Shown piece after piece: positions 52,816-63,546 of a stretch of 64,000 bases of DNA. The first letter of the stretch is position 1. Every line of letters begins with the position of its first letter. The notes under the pieces were generated by a model, which saw only the letters and a program-made list of their open reading frames with translations, searched no databases and was not told where the DNA came from. The stretch lies in the NCBI GenBank assembly GCA_037178625.1, contig CM074135.1:2978001-3042000 (forward strand). Reading direction: 5' to 3'. A program made the position numbers and the translations under genes. The DNA is from Skeletonema tropicum. Its lineage: Eukaryota; Bacillariophyta; Thalassiosirophyceae; Thalassiosirales; Thalassiosiraceae.

Positions 52816-53042
52816 TAATACTAACGCAAGCACTCAAAATCCACAAGAGATAATATCCTGCTTGAACTGAGGCAATAGAGTGTAAGATGAACATCCCAAT
52901 ATGTAGATAAATGATATTATGATATCCGATGAAAGTGGCGATCGCAATGAACAGAAAGGAACGCATCAGCGAAGGGTTTTACATACTTATCAAAGAAAGT
53001 TTGTATTGACAAAAATTGTACCTGAAACGAGTTGCAAATGAG

Positions 53043-53258
53043 ACGGTACGGTAATCAGTACGGCACTCACCACTGGCCATCCCCATCACGCACCTACACA
53101 TCATACCCAGCACTTGCCTTGCCACACAACACACAACGTCCTCGCCACTCTGAGCTGCGCGGAGATACAACATAGATAGAGAGAGGGAAAGCGAGTAGGA
53201 GCGAGAGCGGCCAGCTTTCCAGTTTGACGGGAGCTTCTCGTCAAGCAACATTCGAAAG
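53043..53258 (+). promoter_or_regulatory. Upstream region of LRR copy 13 with ACGGTACGG word
   Basis: ACGGTACGG starts exactly 216 bp before the ATG. The same word starts exactly 216 bp before the ATG of the broken LRR copy at 35837, and in both cases a CGGCACTC and an ACTCACCA follow. It may be a promoter element or simply shared ancestry. Confidence 0.45.
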
Positions 53259-54596
53259 ATGGAAAACGAAGACGACATTTCTTTTCACAGTGAAGAGGAA
53301 GAGGGTTCATCGGAAGATGACGCTTCGAGAGAGTCATCCTCTTCAGATTATGCAGAGGAGGATTTCAATGCCACTTTGCAGGGGATCAGGGAAAATAATG
53401 CAGAAACGACGGCGTTAGACGAGAGGGGCGATGAGCACTACATCCAAAATATGACCGAAGAGCAATGGGAGCAGCTTGGTCGTGATGTATCGAACAATAC
53501 ATACTTGACATATGTGAATCTGTCTAGAGGCGCCCTCAACGATCACAAGATGTCATCTTTCTTCCGGGGATTGACGAATAGCATTTCAATAAAAAAATTG
53601 TATCTCTACGATAATGATTTTAGCGTGGCAGAATCGCGGAGCATGGTGCCATTTTTGCAGAATGCAAGCAATCTCACAGTTTTGTATATCGGTTCCAAAC
53701 ACATGCAATCGGAAGGATTCAATACGCTGTTTCAGGCATTGCGTAACAGCCCAATTGAAAAGCTATGCTGTTGTACATGTGACATTGAATCGATTGAAAT
53801 TGACAGCGAAAATATTCCCAAACATTTGACAAATCTGAATTTACGCGATAACAGAATCAATGCTGATGGATGCCACGAATTAGCCAAATTGCTTCAGGGG
53901 GAAGATTCAACGCTAATCGATCTACATCTCGATGAGAATAAGATTGATGACGAAGGTGTTACTATTTTGGTCGACGCCCTTCGAACCAACACAACTCTGG
54001 AGGGTTTGCATTTGCGAGGGAATAGCAAAATATCGAAGCAAGGACAAATAATGTTGCTGAAGCTGGTGAACGATATATCAAGCATCAAGGCAGCATTGCG
54101 ATCGAACCACACATTGAGGGGTCTTCCTGTTAGCTACTCAGCCGATGGATACAAAGACTACTCGTCCCAGGGATGCGATGATATTCAACTGCATACTGAT
54201 CAAGCAGTTGGGATCAACGAAGATGAAGGCAACTCAGAAGCAGCTGGCAGGATGAAGATCATTGACACCCAGTTGGATAGCAGTAAGAGAGCAGAGTTGG
54301 CAGAACTACAGGGAGTAAGTCAATCTTTGTACAGCGAGATTAACCCACTTCACTTGCCTGAAGTACTTGCATTGGTAGATCTATATCATGGGTATGATGA
54401 GCTGTACGTGGCATTGAAAACATCTATAGCAGGAGTGATCTCTGTTGTGAACAGGAAAGAATGTCTGCTACAGCAAAGAGCATACCACGGGGCCAAGATA
54501 GATGCCATAGACGCTGAAATTGCAGCAATTGAAGAGGGCCTTTTAGAGAAGAGGAAGAAGGAAGGATTCTCGCAGCGGCAGCAAAAGACTTGTTAA
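53259..54596 (+). CDS. LRR protein, copy 13
   Basis: Intact 445-residue frame. The N-terminus is long and strongly acidic (HSEEEEGSSEDDASRESSSSD), followed by YIQNMTEEQWEQLGRDVSNN. Six LRRs lie at about residues 80-290 (LYLYDNDFSVAESRS, LYIGSKHMQSEGF, LNLRDNRINADGC, LHLDENKIDDEGV). The tail has LPEVLALVDLYHGYDELYVA and VISVVNRKECLLQQ. The end is basic (LLEKRKKEGFSQRQQKTC) but is not the SKRRR form. The third repeat lacks the usual Asn (SKH instead of xNN). Its second half is duplicated at 47693-48478. It is the only complete LRR gene in the last 30 kb. Confidence 0.87.
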   Translation: MENEDDISFHSEEEEGSSEDDASRESSSSDYAEEDFNATLQGIRENNAETTALDERGDEHYIQNMTEEQWEQLGRDVSNNTYLTYVNLSRGALNDHKMSSFFRGLTNSISIKKLYLYDNDFSVAESRSMVPFLQNASNLTVLYIGSKHMQSEGFNTLFQALRNSPIEKLCCCTCDIESIEIDSENIPKHLTNLNLRDNRINADGCHELAKLLQGEDSTLIDLHLDENKIDDEGVTILVDALRTNTTLEGLHLRGNSKISKQGQIMLLKLVNDISSIKAALRSNHTLRGLPVSYSADGYKDYSSQGCDDIQLHTDQAVGINEDEGNSEAAGRMKIIDTQLDSSKRAELAELQGVSQSLYSEINPLHLPEVLALVDLYHGYDELYVALKTSIAGVISVVNRKECLLQQRAYHGAKIDAIDAEIAAIEEGLLEKRKKEGFSQRQQKTC

Positions 54597-56288
54597 TTAA
54601 CCAGCTCTATGATTACACGATTGCTTGAGTGGCTAGTAGTTATGAGGACGGAAACCTGATAGCAATAATTGACGTCAACATTTTAGCTTGGAAGTAAGTA
54701 GCTAGCAAGGGAAGGCAGAAGGCAACTCAAGGTAAAACGCCTTCTTAACCGTAATGCAGTCCTAAATGGGAGCAAAAATGGCACTTTCCAGCACATTAGT
54801 ATGGAGGGTTCCAGTCGACTTACAGCTAGTACCGGCACAATAAAATTTGGCTAATGTTTGAGTTCATATTTGGTCACTACAGTGGCATAAGTGCCTTTGG
54901 TAGGGCATGGCACGCATGATCATGATCGACGTGTTTTTGACTTCAACAAAATTGGCTGATTTTTTACTCTCAAATGGGAGCAAAAAATTGAACCAATTCC
55001 TACGTCCAATTTCTACGGGACCTCTGTTACTCGCCTCTTTTCCCTCCTCGCCTCCAATTCTGAGCTCAACAGGATGCTCTCCATGATGACCTCTGCTCCT
55101 ACACCCTAACGCCACACACGAAACGGATACACCTATGGTGCGATTATTATCCCAAAGCTAATATCATTGGCTGTCTAATTCCGGTAGGGCTTGCTATAAA
55201 TCGTTGTCTATAAAGAGAAATAATACTCACCATTAGGTGCATAAAATCATCATATTACACTTAATTATATCGTACTCTACTTTGGCCATGTCAGGAGTGA
55301 TACACTTCATAATACGCTTCCATTTCACTCAATACACATACCTAACGGTTTTGGGGCATCTTTGGCTACTTGAAATGATTAATTGCTCTCTGTTTTACTG
55401 ATTATGTGCCCTCTGGTGATTGTTATGAACTTACTTCTCTGACATAGTGTATGGGGAAGGTATTTGTCATTATCTACCGGGAATATCACACCATTTGCCA
55501 CTTATTATGTGGTTGGGACGAGGGTTGATGTTTTTTGACTTCAATGCATTGATTGTTGCTCCACACACAGCGGCCAAGTGGGTGATCGGCATGCTCTCCA
55601 TACACATGCCGCTGCGCAGCGAATGCGTGATGTTCTCAATTCAATGGGCAATGCAGCGGCCACCAAGTCACCATTACTTCGGCATGGGTATATAGTAACA
55701 GTTATTATTGCTTCATGGCATCGTATTTGCGTCGGTGTGAATATATGAGGCCGGTTCTGGTGATGTCGAATGTGCCGAATTTACATGTATTGTGTTAACG
55801 TCGTTATACTGTTGTATCCGTTGATATTCAGGCCCCACCGACCTCAAAAATGGATTCAGCACAAAATTTTGGGGCAGGCAGAAGTTAGGAATTGTTGCTA
55901 TTGTTTATTTCATGGCCAATAATGCCATGTGATGCATCATGGTGAGGATGCTTTTTGTGAGATGTGTGATTTTTTTATTCAAAATTCAAAATCGCCTCGT
56001 CAGCCGCCCACCAACACCGATGCAACTGATTTGACACCCCTACTATCTCGGCGAGTGGTTGGAATGTGGCCAACCCAAGTTGCAGATGCACTCTGAACTA
56101 ACCAAATGGAATAATTTTGGTCTTTGAACGGAGGGGATCGGCGTAGTATTGGTGTAGTAATGGCTACACTCCGCCGAGACGATTTTTGCTCCCAAATGGG
56201 AGCAAAAAAATTTGAGGTGGAGCGCGGTGGGAGGCAAAATCGGTTTTTGATCCCAAATGGGAGTAAAAATTGTGCATTACGGTTGACT
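54597..56288. mobile_element. 1.5-1.7 kb insertion absent from the duplicate copy
   Basis: In copy A the LRR stop and the bestrophin-like 3' flank are about 50 bp apart. Here they are 1.7 kb apart. AACCGTAATGCA at 54747-54758 is matched in reverse complement at 56273-56284. AAATGGGAGCAAAAA-type words occur in direct orientation at about 54763, 54974, 56194 and 56255. No protein family is recognisable inside. It is probably a non-autonomous DNA element with short terminal repeats. Confidence 0.45.
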
Positions 56289-56388
56289 TAGCACTCTCTA
56301 GAGAGTAGGTATGCGTCGAAATAAATGAGACTTCGACTGATGCATTGTGCATTGAATGCTAGAATCTTTCGCCTTTTGATGGGGTCGT

Positions 56389-58037
56389 TCAAACACAATC
56401 AATGCCAACATTAGTTTCAAATGGTAACATCTCTGCTGCGTACTTCCAACGAGTACTTCCAGCGTTAGTTTGTCTAATGAGGACTCCTATATCTACATTC
56501 ACAGGATAATCATAATACTCATCATTATCAAGTGGGTCCAATAGAATCTTTGATAGATCCAAAAGTCCAGCGTAGAACAAAGTCAGCAGACCCACGGCTG
56601 GGATGCTCCACATTCCTAGCCCTGAATACAAAGCGAAAGGAGAAATAAATAGGAAACTGTCGACAAGGACCTGGACGAAATGTGCGTATGCCAATGGCAT
56701 GCGTCCATCCAAATCATCGCCTATTTTTGCGACTGTAGAGCGGAGATCTTTGAAACAGAAGTAGAAGTGTGAGCTGAGAGCTTGATTTGTCAATATCATC
56801 GAAATTTCTCACAAAATATAGCTGTCAAGCTCTTACCACATATTTTGTGAAACAGCAATTCTCGAAGAGCACGATCGTTAGGGAGAGTATTGTCCTTCAT
56901 TGCTGCCAGGCAACGACTCAGCACCCAAGTTAAACAAGCATTGTGGTTGCCGCCGCTGCTGGGACTCAGACTAGTTAAAGTGTTATATTCATGTCGGCTC
57001 ATCATCCCACGGCTGAGCATCCGACTCATTCCTCTGCTTGTAGACAGGACTTGGAACTTCTTGGAGTAATTGGCCCACAAGAACAAATGAAAGAGACGAA
57101 TGTAATGCCCAATATCGTCCAAGAGATCTATCCCCCTTTTAGTGAACATGCCTTCGTCATCTCTTTCAACTGTAGATGCAAGCAACAATCCAATATCATT
57201 CAATCTCCCTTGGATCTTCCTCGTGTAATTATACATGTCTCTCCATAGACGGTATGCTTCACTCAAAAAGAAAGTCAAAATGAATGTGGTAAGAGTCATG
57301 AGATAAGTCCACAGCTGCGCCAAGGGAACGAGCCTAGATATAACTTGCGAATTTGGGTCTGGTATCTGCCCCGGAGCCCAAGTTGGCCTACAAGAGATCC
57401 GGATGAGGGCAACGAAACAAAAAGATACCAGCATGCTTGCAGCAGCAGCCTTCCATGCTTGTTGAAGAATAGTGCCACGCCATTGCCCCCACAGCCAGCG
57501 ACGGCTCGGCTTATATTGCGGTATTATATTCCCCTTATAACGCTTTTTGACTCCGCTGATTTTATCAATCACATGGTCAATTTCTTTCAACTCAGCTTTG
57601 ATATCCTCTGCTTTTGCTTTTACATGCGGTCCTGTCATGAAATAGTCGAACGACGCTCGATCAAGACGGAAGGCAACTACATTTGTCTTCGCTGTAACCG
57701 TAGCTGCTCTATTCTCGTCCACAAGTAACGCCAATTCGCCCAGCATTGCAGGAGGTCTCATCGTGCCATAAATGCCAGGTATTTCTTCACCATCGATAGT
57801 AATCTGGCACTCGCCCTGTTCCAGAATCAACATATGATCTTTTTCCTGGGAGAAAATGACATCTCCTTTTTTATATTTGACTTTGTAAAATGCGGATGCC
57901 AAATCATCAAGAGAACCCTCTGTTGCTGTTGCCACATCTTGGAACAGAACATTTTCCCTCAGCACCGATTCAATGTAGGCACATCTATCAGTGCGTTCAC
58001 TCCGAATCCGTGCAGGGGAAAAACTCCCTGTGACCAT
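56389..58037 (-). CDS. Cyclic-nucleotide-binding domain fused to bestrophin-like channel
   Basis: Two exons; the intron is 56781-56836 on the minus strand (56 nt, GTAAGA donor, ATCAAG acceptor, phase 1), giving 530 residues. The ATG at 58037 in CTACCATGG context is chosen over the frame start at 58166. The N-terminal 150 residues form a cNMP-binding fold: KKGDVIFSQEKDHMLILEQG, then the phosphate-binding loop GELALLVDENRAATVTA, close to that of protein kinase A regulatory subunits. The rest resembles bestrophins: membrane segments AAAASMLVSFCFVALI and LTTFILTFFLSEAY, HYIRLFHLFLWANYSKKF, then PLAYAHFVQVLVDSFLF and GLLDLSKILLDPLDND, equivalent to the conserved bestrophin acidic cluster. Bestrophins conduct anions; in algae some carry bicarbonate. 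No presequence is obvious, so location is open. Regulation by cAMP or cGMP is an inference. Confidence 0.8.
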
Positions 58038-58496
58038 GGTAGAGAAGGAGATACAAAAACTATTCGTACATACAGTGGTGTACAAAAAATAATACTGATC
58101 TGATGCTCTGATGTACTTATCGGCGCCCAACGTTTTCAAGTTACTGTGGCCGCTCACTCGGTTCACTGAATCAAGCAGTCTGTTCTTTTAGTGTTATGGC
58201 TCTCCGCGCACAACAATTGAACAAAATAGCGCTGCTTACAAGCCCCAAAGTACCTACGCAGCAGTGACGAAAGACAAAGCTGCGCAAGCTTCGCAGCACT
58301 TTTGTGAGAACAAATCTGACTCGGCCAGATAAGATGCGAGACCACTTGCATATGTCTGTCATAGGAGTCATCAGAAGTACATAAAGAATTTTTAAAGAGT
58401 TGTAAAATGGTTCGCATTGGCGAAAAGAAAGGAGCAGAAAAGAAGTAATGCGAAGGGTTTCACGGTTCCCGTGGCTCCTCATAGGAATAAGTACTT
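58038..58496. promoter_or_regulatory. Divergent intergenic region
   Basis: 460 bp lie between the bestrophin-like gene (minus) and the small interrupted frame at 58497 (plus), so it probably holds both promoters. No defined element is recognised. Confidence 0.35.
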
Positions 58497-58669
58497 ATGA
58501 CGAGCCGATCTTTTGAGCAATTGGAAAGAGATTTCTTTATCGAAAACGAACAGAGATTGTGCGGTACTCTGAGTCCCGTGTCATCTCACACTCCCTCGGA
58601 AATCGATGTCCAATTGCTCAAAAGATCAACTGCCGGAGGATTGGTTACCGACGCGCTTTATGACGTGAC
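58497..58669 (+). pseudogene. Small ORF split by two transposon insertions
   Basis: The frame starts MTSRSFEQLERDFFIENEQR and is interrupted at GACGTGAC (58662-58669), the target duplication of the next element. If that element and the following hAT element are removed, keeping one target copy each, the frame continues through 60239-60259 and 63510-63546. It would then end at a TAA after 76 residues with a basic C-terminus (around HKRRHSEKYLRRVK). I recognise no domain. Whether it was a real gene, or a first exon, is uncertain. Confidence 0.4.
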
Positions 58670-58831
58670 GGCACCACGAAAATGCACGTCCGGGATGTAC
58701 GTCCCCTGCACGTCCACTTTCTTGTGATGTACGTCCTTGAAGGGTTATCCTTTAAATATTTATTGGTAACTTTACTCTTATGTATAACAGCCTCATTCTA
58801 CTGCTTATTGCTTATTGGTAAGTCCTATTAA

Positions 58832-59636
58832 CACAGCCAAAGCCATTAAATAAACCTCGATTTATGAGGTGGTAGACGCAAGGATTAACCAAGCATCTAA
58901 GTCCCAGTCGCTGCTTGTTGTTTTGGCAAATTGATCTCTTTCACCTCACGGTTATGGGTAGTATTCGTCTGCTTACAAGTCCAACGTAGGATAGCAGAGC
59001 GTTTCAACATGTACCATCGCTTCAACTGCCGAAATCAGTCTAAGAAGTGCAAATGTGCTTGTGCCCTATCACCGCCAAACATAATGGGCCTCTAGAAGCG
59101 GCTCAAGCGCATACTGACGACGATACATACGATTTGGTAGTTTGAGGTGCTGCCGGCCGGGCCAAGTTGGTCCTCCCAGATCAGCTACGAGGCTGTAGCA
59201 TCGCTTCTACTGCAGAAATTTGTCTGAGCAGTGCAAATGTGCTTGCGTTTTATCACCGCCGAACATAATGGGCCTCTAGAAGCGGCTCAACGCTTACTGA
59301 CGACGATACATACGATATGATTCGAAGTGGTGCTGCCGGCTGGGCCAACGTGGACCTCTCAGATCAGCTAAGAGGCTGTAGCATCGCTTCTACTTATACA
59401 TTCCGTCTGAGCAGTGCAAATGTGCTTGTGCCCTATCACCGCCAAACATAATGGGCCTTTAGAAGCGGCTCAAGCGCATACTGACGAGGATGTTGCTGAG
59501 ACTTTATTTGAAAACAGACACAGCCAAAGCCATTAAATAAACCTCGATTTATGAGGTGGTAGACGCAAGGATTAACCAAGCATCTAAGGCCCAGTCGCTG
59601 CTTGTTGTTTTGGCAAATTGATCTCTTTCACCTCAC
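58832..59636. repeat. 118-bp direct repeats bracketing a 184-bp tandem
   Basis: 58832-58949 and 59519-59636 are nearly identical (CACAGCCAAAGCCATTAAAT to TTTCACCTCAC). Between them, units of 184 and 183 bp start at 59015 and 59199 (CATCGCTTC...), with a partial third from 59382 to about 59490. The shared core is GTGCAAATGTGCTTG...CATAATGGGCC. Confidence 0.82.
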
Positions 59637-59912
59637 TCACAACCGCTGGACCGAAAAGCTAAGGGACACTATCAACAGCAGAAAAAGTAGAATAATCCAT
59701 AGGATGTCATGTTTAATGTGCCAGCCAAGTTGTTGATGGGCCGGTGCGTGTTGGTGGTTGGTGATGCATCGAAGGAGCATCGAAGGTTCGTTTTGAGAGG
59801 ATGTGAGATGTGAGTGCATGCCGTCACTGCCTTCCCCGCCATACTTAGAGGGCTATGGGTACTGCTACAATGGGCAGTGCCGTTTTGATAAATTGCAAAA
59901 CAACAAGAATTA

Positions 59913-60205
59913 CACATGACGTGCATTTGGCATGCACATGACGTACATTTGGCATTTTGAGTTTGGGCGAAGATCCCGGTGGACGTGAATTTCAGTGGGA
60001 TCTAATGGCGGTTTGAACGGTGATTGTATAATCGCTATTTATGCGCTAAATTTGGACGTACATTTGGCATACACATGACGTGCATTTGGCAAAAAACTAA
60101 CAGTTATTGGATACACATGACATGAAACTGCAGAAAAAAGCGTTACACATGACGTGCATTTGGCATGCACATGACGTACATTTGGCATCCACATGACGTA
60201 CATCC
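59913..60205. repeat. ACATGACGT(A/G)CATTTGGCAT minisatellite
   Basis: Clusters at about 59913-59956, 60053-60091 and 60144-60205 hold six or seven copies of a 20-22-bp unit. Its GACGTACAT core also forms part of the element's terminal repeat. These look like arrayed subterminal transposase-binding sites. Confidence 0.7.
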
Positions 60206-60251
60206 CCGGGCGTGCATTTTCCTCAGCTCTGACGTGACTTGTCACAAACGG

Positions 60252-63200
60252 AGACATAGTAGCGTAATGGAATTTCAAAAGGGTGAAATTTCACTACTGC
60301 AACTTTCGTGAAATTTACAGGGTGAAAGTTGCACCAATTTTGGCCAACAATGAAATTTCACAAAAATTCTGGCGCGAACGGATGGTACTGAACCAACACG
60401 TAGCACAAAAATAACCTAAGACCCTTCATTCCACCAACCACCAAACCCCAAAGAACACCACGCACCATCCAGATGATGAGTTTGTCAACTCAGCGGAGAG
60501 TAACTCTTCACCAAAATGCTGGCGACTAACAATGCAGTATTACTTATTCCTTCGTAGTAATTCAGCTTACATGCGTGTTCCTGCATTGGCATGTACCAGA
60601 TGATTTTGGGCGCGGATGGCTCTTATTTTGGGTGCGGGTATGTGCACAAATCAACTTTTTGTTCACTCTGCCGTCTACCACGCTGTCATAGTTTGCCTGG
60701 CAATAACAACAACAATTCAATAATCTTCAACAATAATGCTTTTGACATGCGCCGCCAACGCCCTTTGTGGCATGAAGAACTCCCCCCTCAACAACCCGGC
60801 TGATCATCAGTGCATGATGTGTGAAGGACCAATTCATGGTGCATGCCCTTTGCGGTAAACTCTACTGTGAGGAAATTGTGGGCAACCCATCCTACAAAAA
60901 CCCTGCAGGGGATCTTAATGATCATGCAAAAACACTTGCCAACTCCCATACCGCTCTCATGTGTCTTCACTGTGTCCAACACAAGCTCACCGCTGCGGCC
61001 CCAACTGCCGATGCTGCCGTCGCTGCTGTCGATCCACCTGCCGTCGCTGCAGTCGATCCACCCGCAGCACCACCTGCTGCTGTGCCTTTTGCAGCAGCTC
61101 CGGATGCCAAAAAGCAACGAGACTCAACGCTCTATTCCCAATACGAAATCACGCCCCAACCCAATGGCAAGTTACGTATTGTATGCAAGCACTGTCCTAA
61201 GTACAACAAGTTGCTAGCGACATTTAATGCAACAAGAGCTAGAAAACATTCTCTCCACGAATGTGAAGGGTTGACATGCCCTCACACAAGGAGACAAATC
61301 GAAGGAGGGGCTCAAGCGAATAAGAAACAAGCAACGTATCTTGCACTTCAATCCAACCCAAGTGAAACTGTTGCTGCCATGCGTAGTAATCATGGCCCCG
61401 TTGCGGTGATTGATCTACTATCCAACTCTGGGGACGTTAGTGATGTCACCAAATCCACCTCCACATCCGTTCCCCCTCGCAAGAAAACAAAGCGTGTACC
61501 ATCTGCACAAACTACTATGGAGCACACGTATGGTAAGAGCATGAACCAGGCATCTGCTGACATTGTACTCATGCACGAGGTACGAGCCATTGTCGCTCGT
61601 GGCGAGCCATTGAGTCGTCTATTGGATCCTTGGGTGCAAGCAAGCCTACACCAACGATACCCTGCCATCTTGAAGTTCATTCCAAGTGATGTTGAAACAA
61701 TCTATGACAAGTATGTCATTAAAATTGATAAACAAACGACATCGGAGTTGAAATCATTTATGGCAAAAATTCCCGGACATGTAAATGTTGCGATGGATGG
61801 AGTCACTGTCTTGGGCAAACAAAAGGTACGTGATTTATGTTCTGTACAATAACTTCATTGCTTTCAATTGTCTCACTACTATTTATGTTGCCCTGCTGTA
61901 TCCTCTTCTGCCTAGATCGTATACACCGTCGCGAAGAGTGACTTCTCACTCTTCCTCGAATGGAAAGATCTTGGAAGCGATAAGCATGTTACCGAAGCCG
62001 AAATAGAGGATGCTGTGAGGGTTTGTGAAAACGTCATGAAAGAATACAATGCGAAGATTGTGAGCATTCCTGTTGATAATGCTGCAAGGCATGTTGCGGA
62101 TCGAGTTGGGAAGGAACTTGAAGAAAAGTATCCAGGGATGAAGGTCATAGTTACACGCGATCCGGCTCATTGCATCGATTTGCTTATGAAAGACCTAGCC
62201 AAGACTTCAGTTATGCAACTTGTCATAAAGTATGCTAGGAAAGTCAGGGACTTCGTGAAGATTGATCGCATTGATTCTTTCCGACGCAGCGCAGCTCTAG
62301 TGGATGAGCTCGTGTTTTACTCCAAAGTTTTCTGCCCCGTGGAGACACGGATGAACCTTCTACATGACGTTGTTGTGAGCGCTCGCAAGTGTCGTGACTT
62401 TCTTCTTGTACTTCCTGGCAAGGCGGAGTATCAAAAGTATCGTAGTGAGCGCACTGCAACAAAGCAAGCTGAGTTGGATGAGCTGATGGAGCACTTCAAG
62501 AAGGAAAATATTTGGAAGATGTTTGATGTTGTTATTGCCTTCACGCTCCCTTTCAAGGAAGCACATTTGGCTTGTTCCCGCAAGGATATGCCACTTAGTG
62601 CTTACCCCCTCTTGGTTCAAGCGCTGCGCAATGATATTAACAAGTGTCTCACTCCCGAGTTTGATGAACTTCTTGGTCAGGGCTCAAGAGCAGAAGTTGC
62701 TGGTATGATCCGTGAACGTTTCAATATGGATGGTGTTGATCCCAGCGGACTGAAGGTTGGTTTACTCGATGAGCATCACTTGATGTGTTTCCTCTGTGAC
62801 CCAAACTCTCGTGTGTGGAGGGAGTTGTTCTACCTGCAGACTAACAAGGCTGCGCTCGTAAGGAAGATGATCGAGTGGTATGTGCCTTTGGGTGAAGATG
62901 GTTCTGATGAGATGCGGAGGAGAGTTAAAAAGGATTTTGAGGACTTTGATACTCAAAACAATGACTGGTTTCATTCTTTTGACGTTCCACTTCCATCGCT
63001 TCCATCTTTGGAACAGCTGCAACAGAACAACAAGTCTTTTAGTATCAAAAATGTGGTACAGTATGTGGAATCAACTGGTGCTATTTCTGGTCGCATCACG
63101 TGGTTTGAATGTTATGCAGGATCATCTGACTTCTATCGATTGGTTGCTAAGCCTCTAATGTCTATGGGAACTGTCGGATCGATGGATTGTGAGCGTAGGG

Positions 63201-63509
63201 CCAAACCTCTGAAGAACAGCATTCTTGTGAAGGATAGGAATAGGATGAAGGATCCAACTGGTGTTGCACTTCTTCGAGGGAAGGAAAACCTCCGTCATAT
63301 CATGGATGCGAAGAAGATGCTTGGAAAGAAGCTTGCTGACAGTCTCTCTTAGAGTGATGTGTTGACTGCAGAGTGCAAAGTATTACGACTATCTCAGGAT
63401 AAGCTAGAGTGAAATTTAATCCCTTGAAATTTCTGAAATTTCTGAAATTTCAACCTGCAATTTTCAACCCCCTCCAAAAATGGTGAAATTCCATTACGCT
63501 AAGACATAG
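60252..63509 (+). mobile_element. Complete hAT transposon with 8-bp target duplication
   Basis: AGACATAG flanks both sides (60252-60259 and 63502-63509). Inside are perfect 18-bp terminal inverted repeats, TAGCGTAATGGAATTTCA at 60260-60277 and its reverse complement at 63484-63501. GAAATTTCA-type words cluster inside both ends. The body encodes one hAT transposase with an intron. Length between duplications is 3,242 bp. Clean ends and a nearly intact gene indicate recent insertion. Confidence 0.93.
60836..63352 (+). CDS. hAT-family transposase (DUF659-like)
   Basis: Exons 60836-61825 and 61916-63352 join over a 90-nt intron (GTACGT donor, TGCCTAG acceptor, phase 0), giving about 808 residues. 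In order: a BED-type zinc finger (RIVCKHCPKY...HSLHEC, about residues 105-140), a nuclear-type basic patch RKKTKR, VAMDGVTVLG with the first Asp, IPVDNAARHV with the second Asp, and DPAHCIDLLMKDL as in DUF659/hAT proteins. The C-terminus has the hAT dimerisation signature (SMDCERRAKPLKNS...RNRM). The true N-terminus probably begins at 60736: a frame MLLTCAANALCG...HQCMMCEGPIHG carries a zinc-like Cys/His cluster but is one base out of register and stops at 60856. A +1 shift near 60841-60848 is therefore likely and may make the copy defective. The element ends fit this family. Confidence 0.85.
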
Positions 63510-63546
63510 TGAAAAATACTTACGAAGGGTCAAAACTAACTACTAA

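Larger units (their letters stand above)
58662..60238. mobile_element. Non-autonomous hAT-type element with 8-bp target duplication
   Basis: GACGTGAC flanks both sides (58662-58669 and 60231-60238). Just inside lie imperfect inverted ends: GAAAATGCACGTCCGGGATG at 58678 pairs with the reverse complement of the segment ending 60221. No transposase is present. The interior is built of repeats: two 118-bp direct copies, a 184-bp tandem, and an ACATGACGTACATTTGGCAT minisatellite. An 8-bp duplication with no recognisable gene fits a non-autonomous hAT or similar element. Confidence 0.65.

Noticed and set aside
58832..59636. 118-bp direct repeats as LTRs of a small retrotransposon
   Set aside because: There is no primer-binding site, polypurine tract, TG...CA ends or 4-6 bp target duplication. 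They lie inside an element with its own 8-bp duplication.
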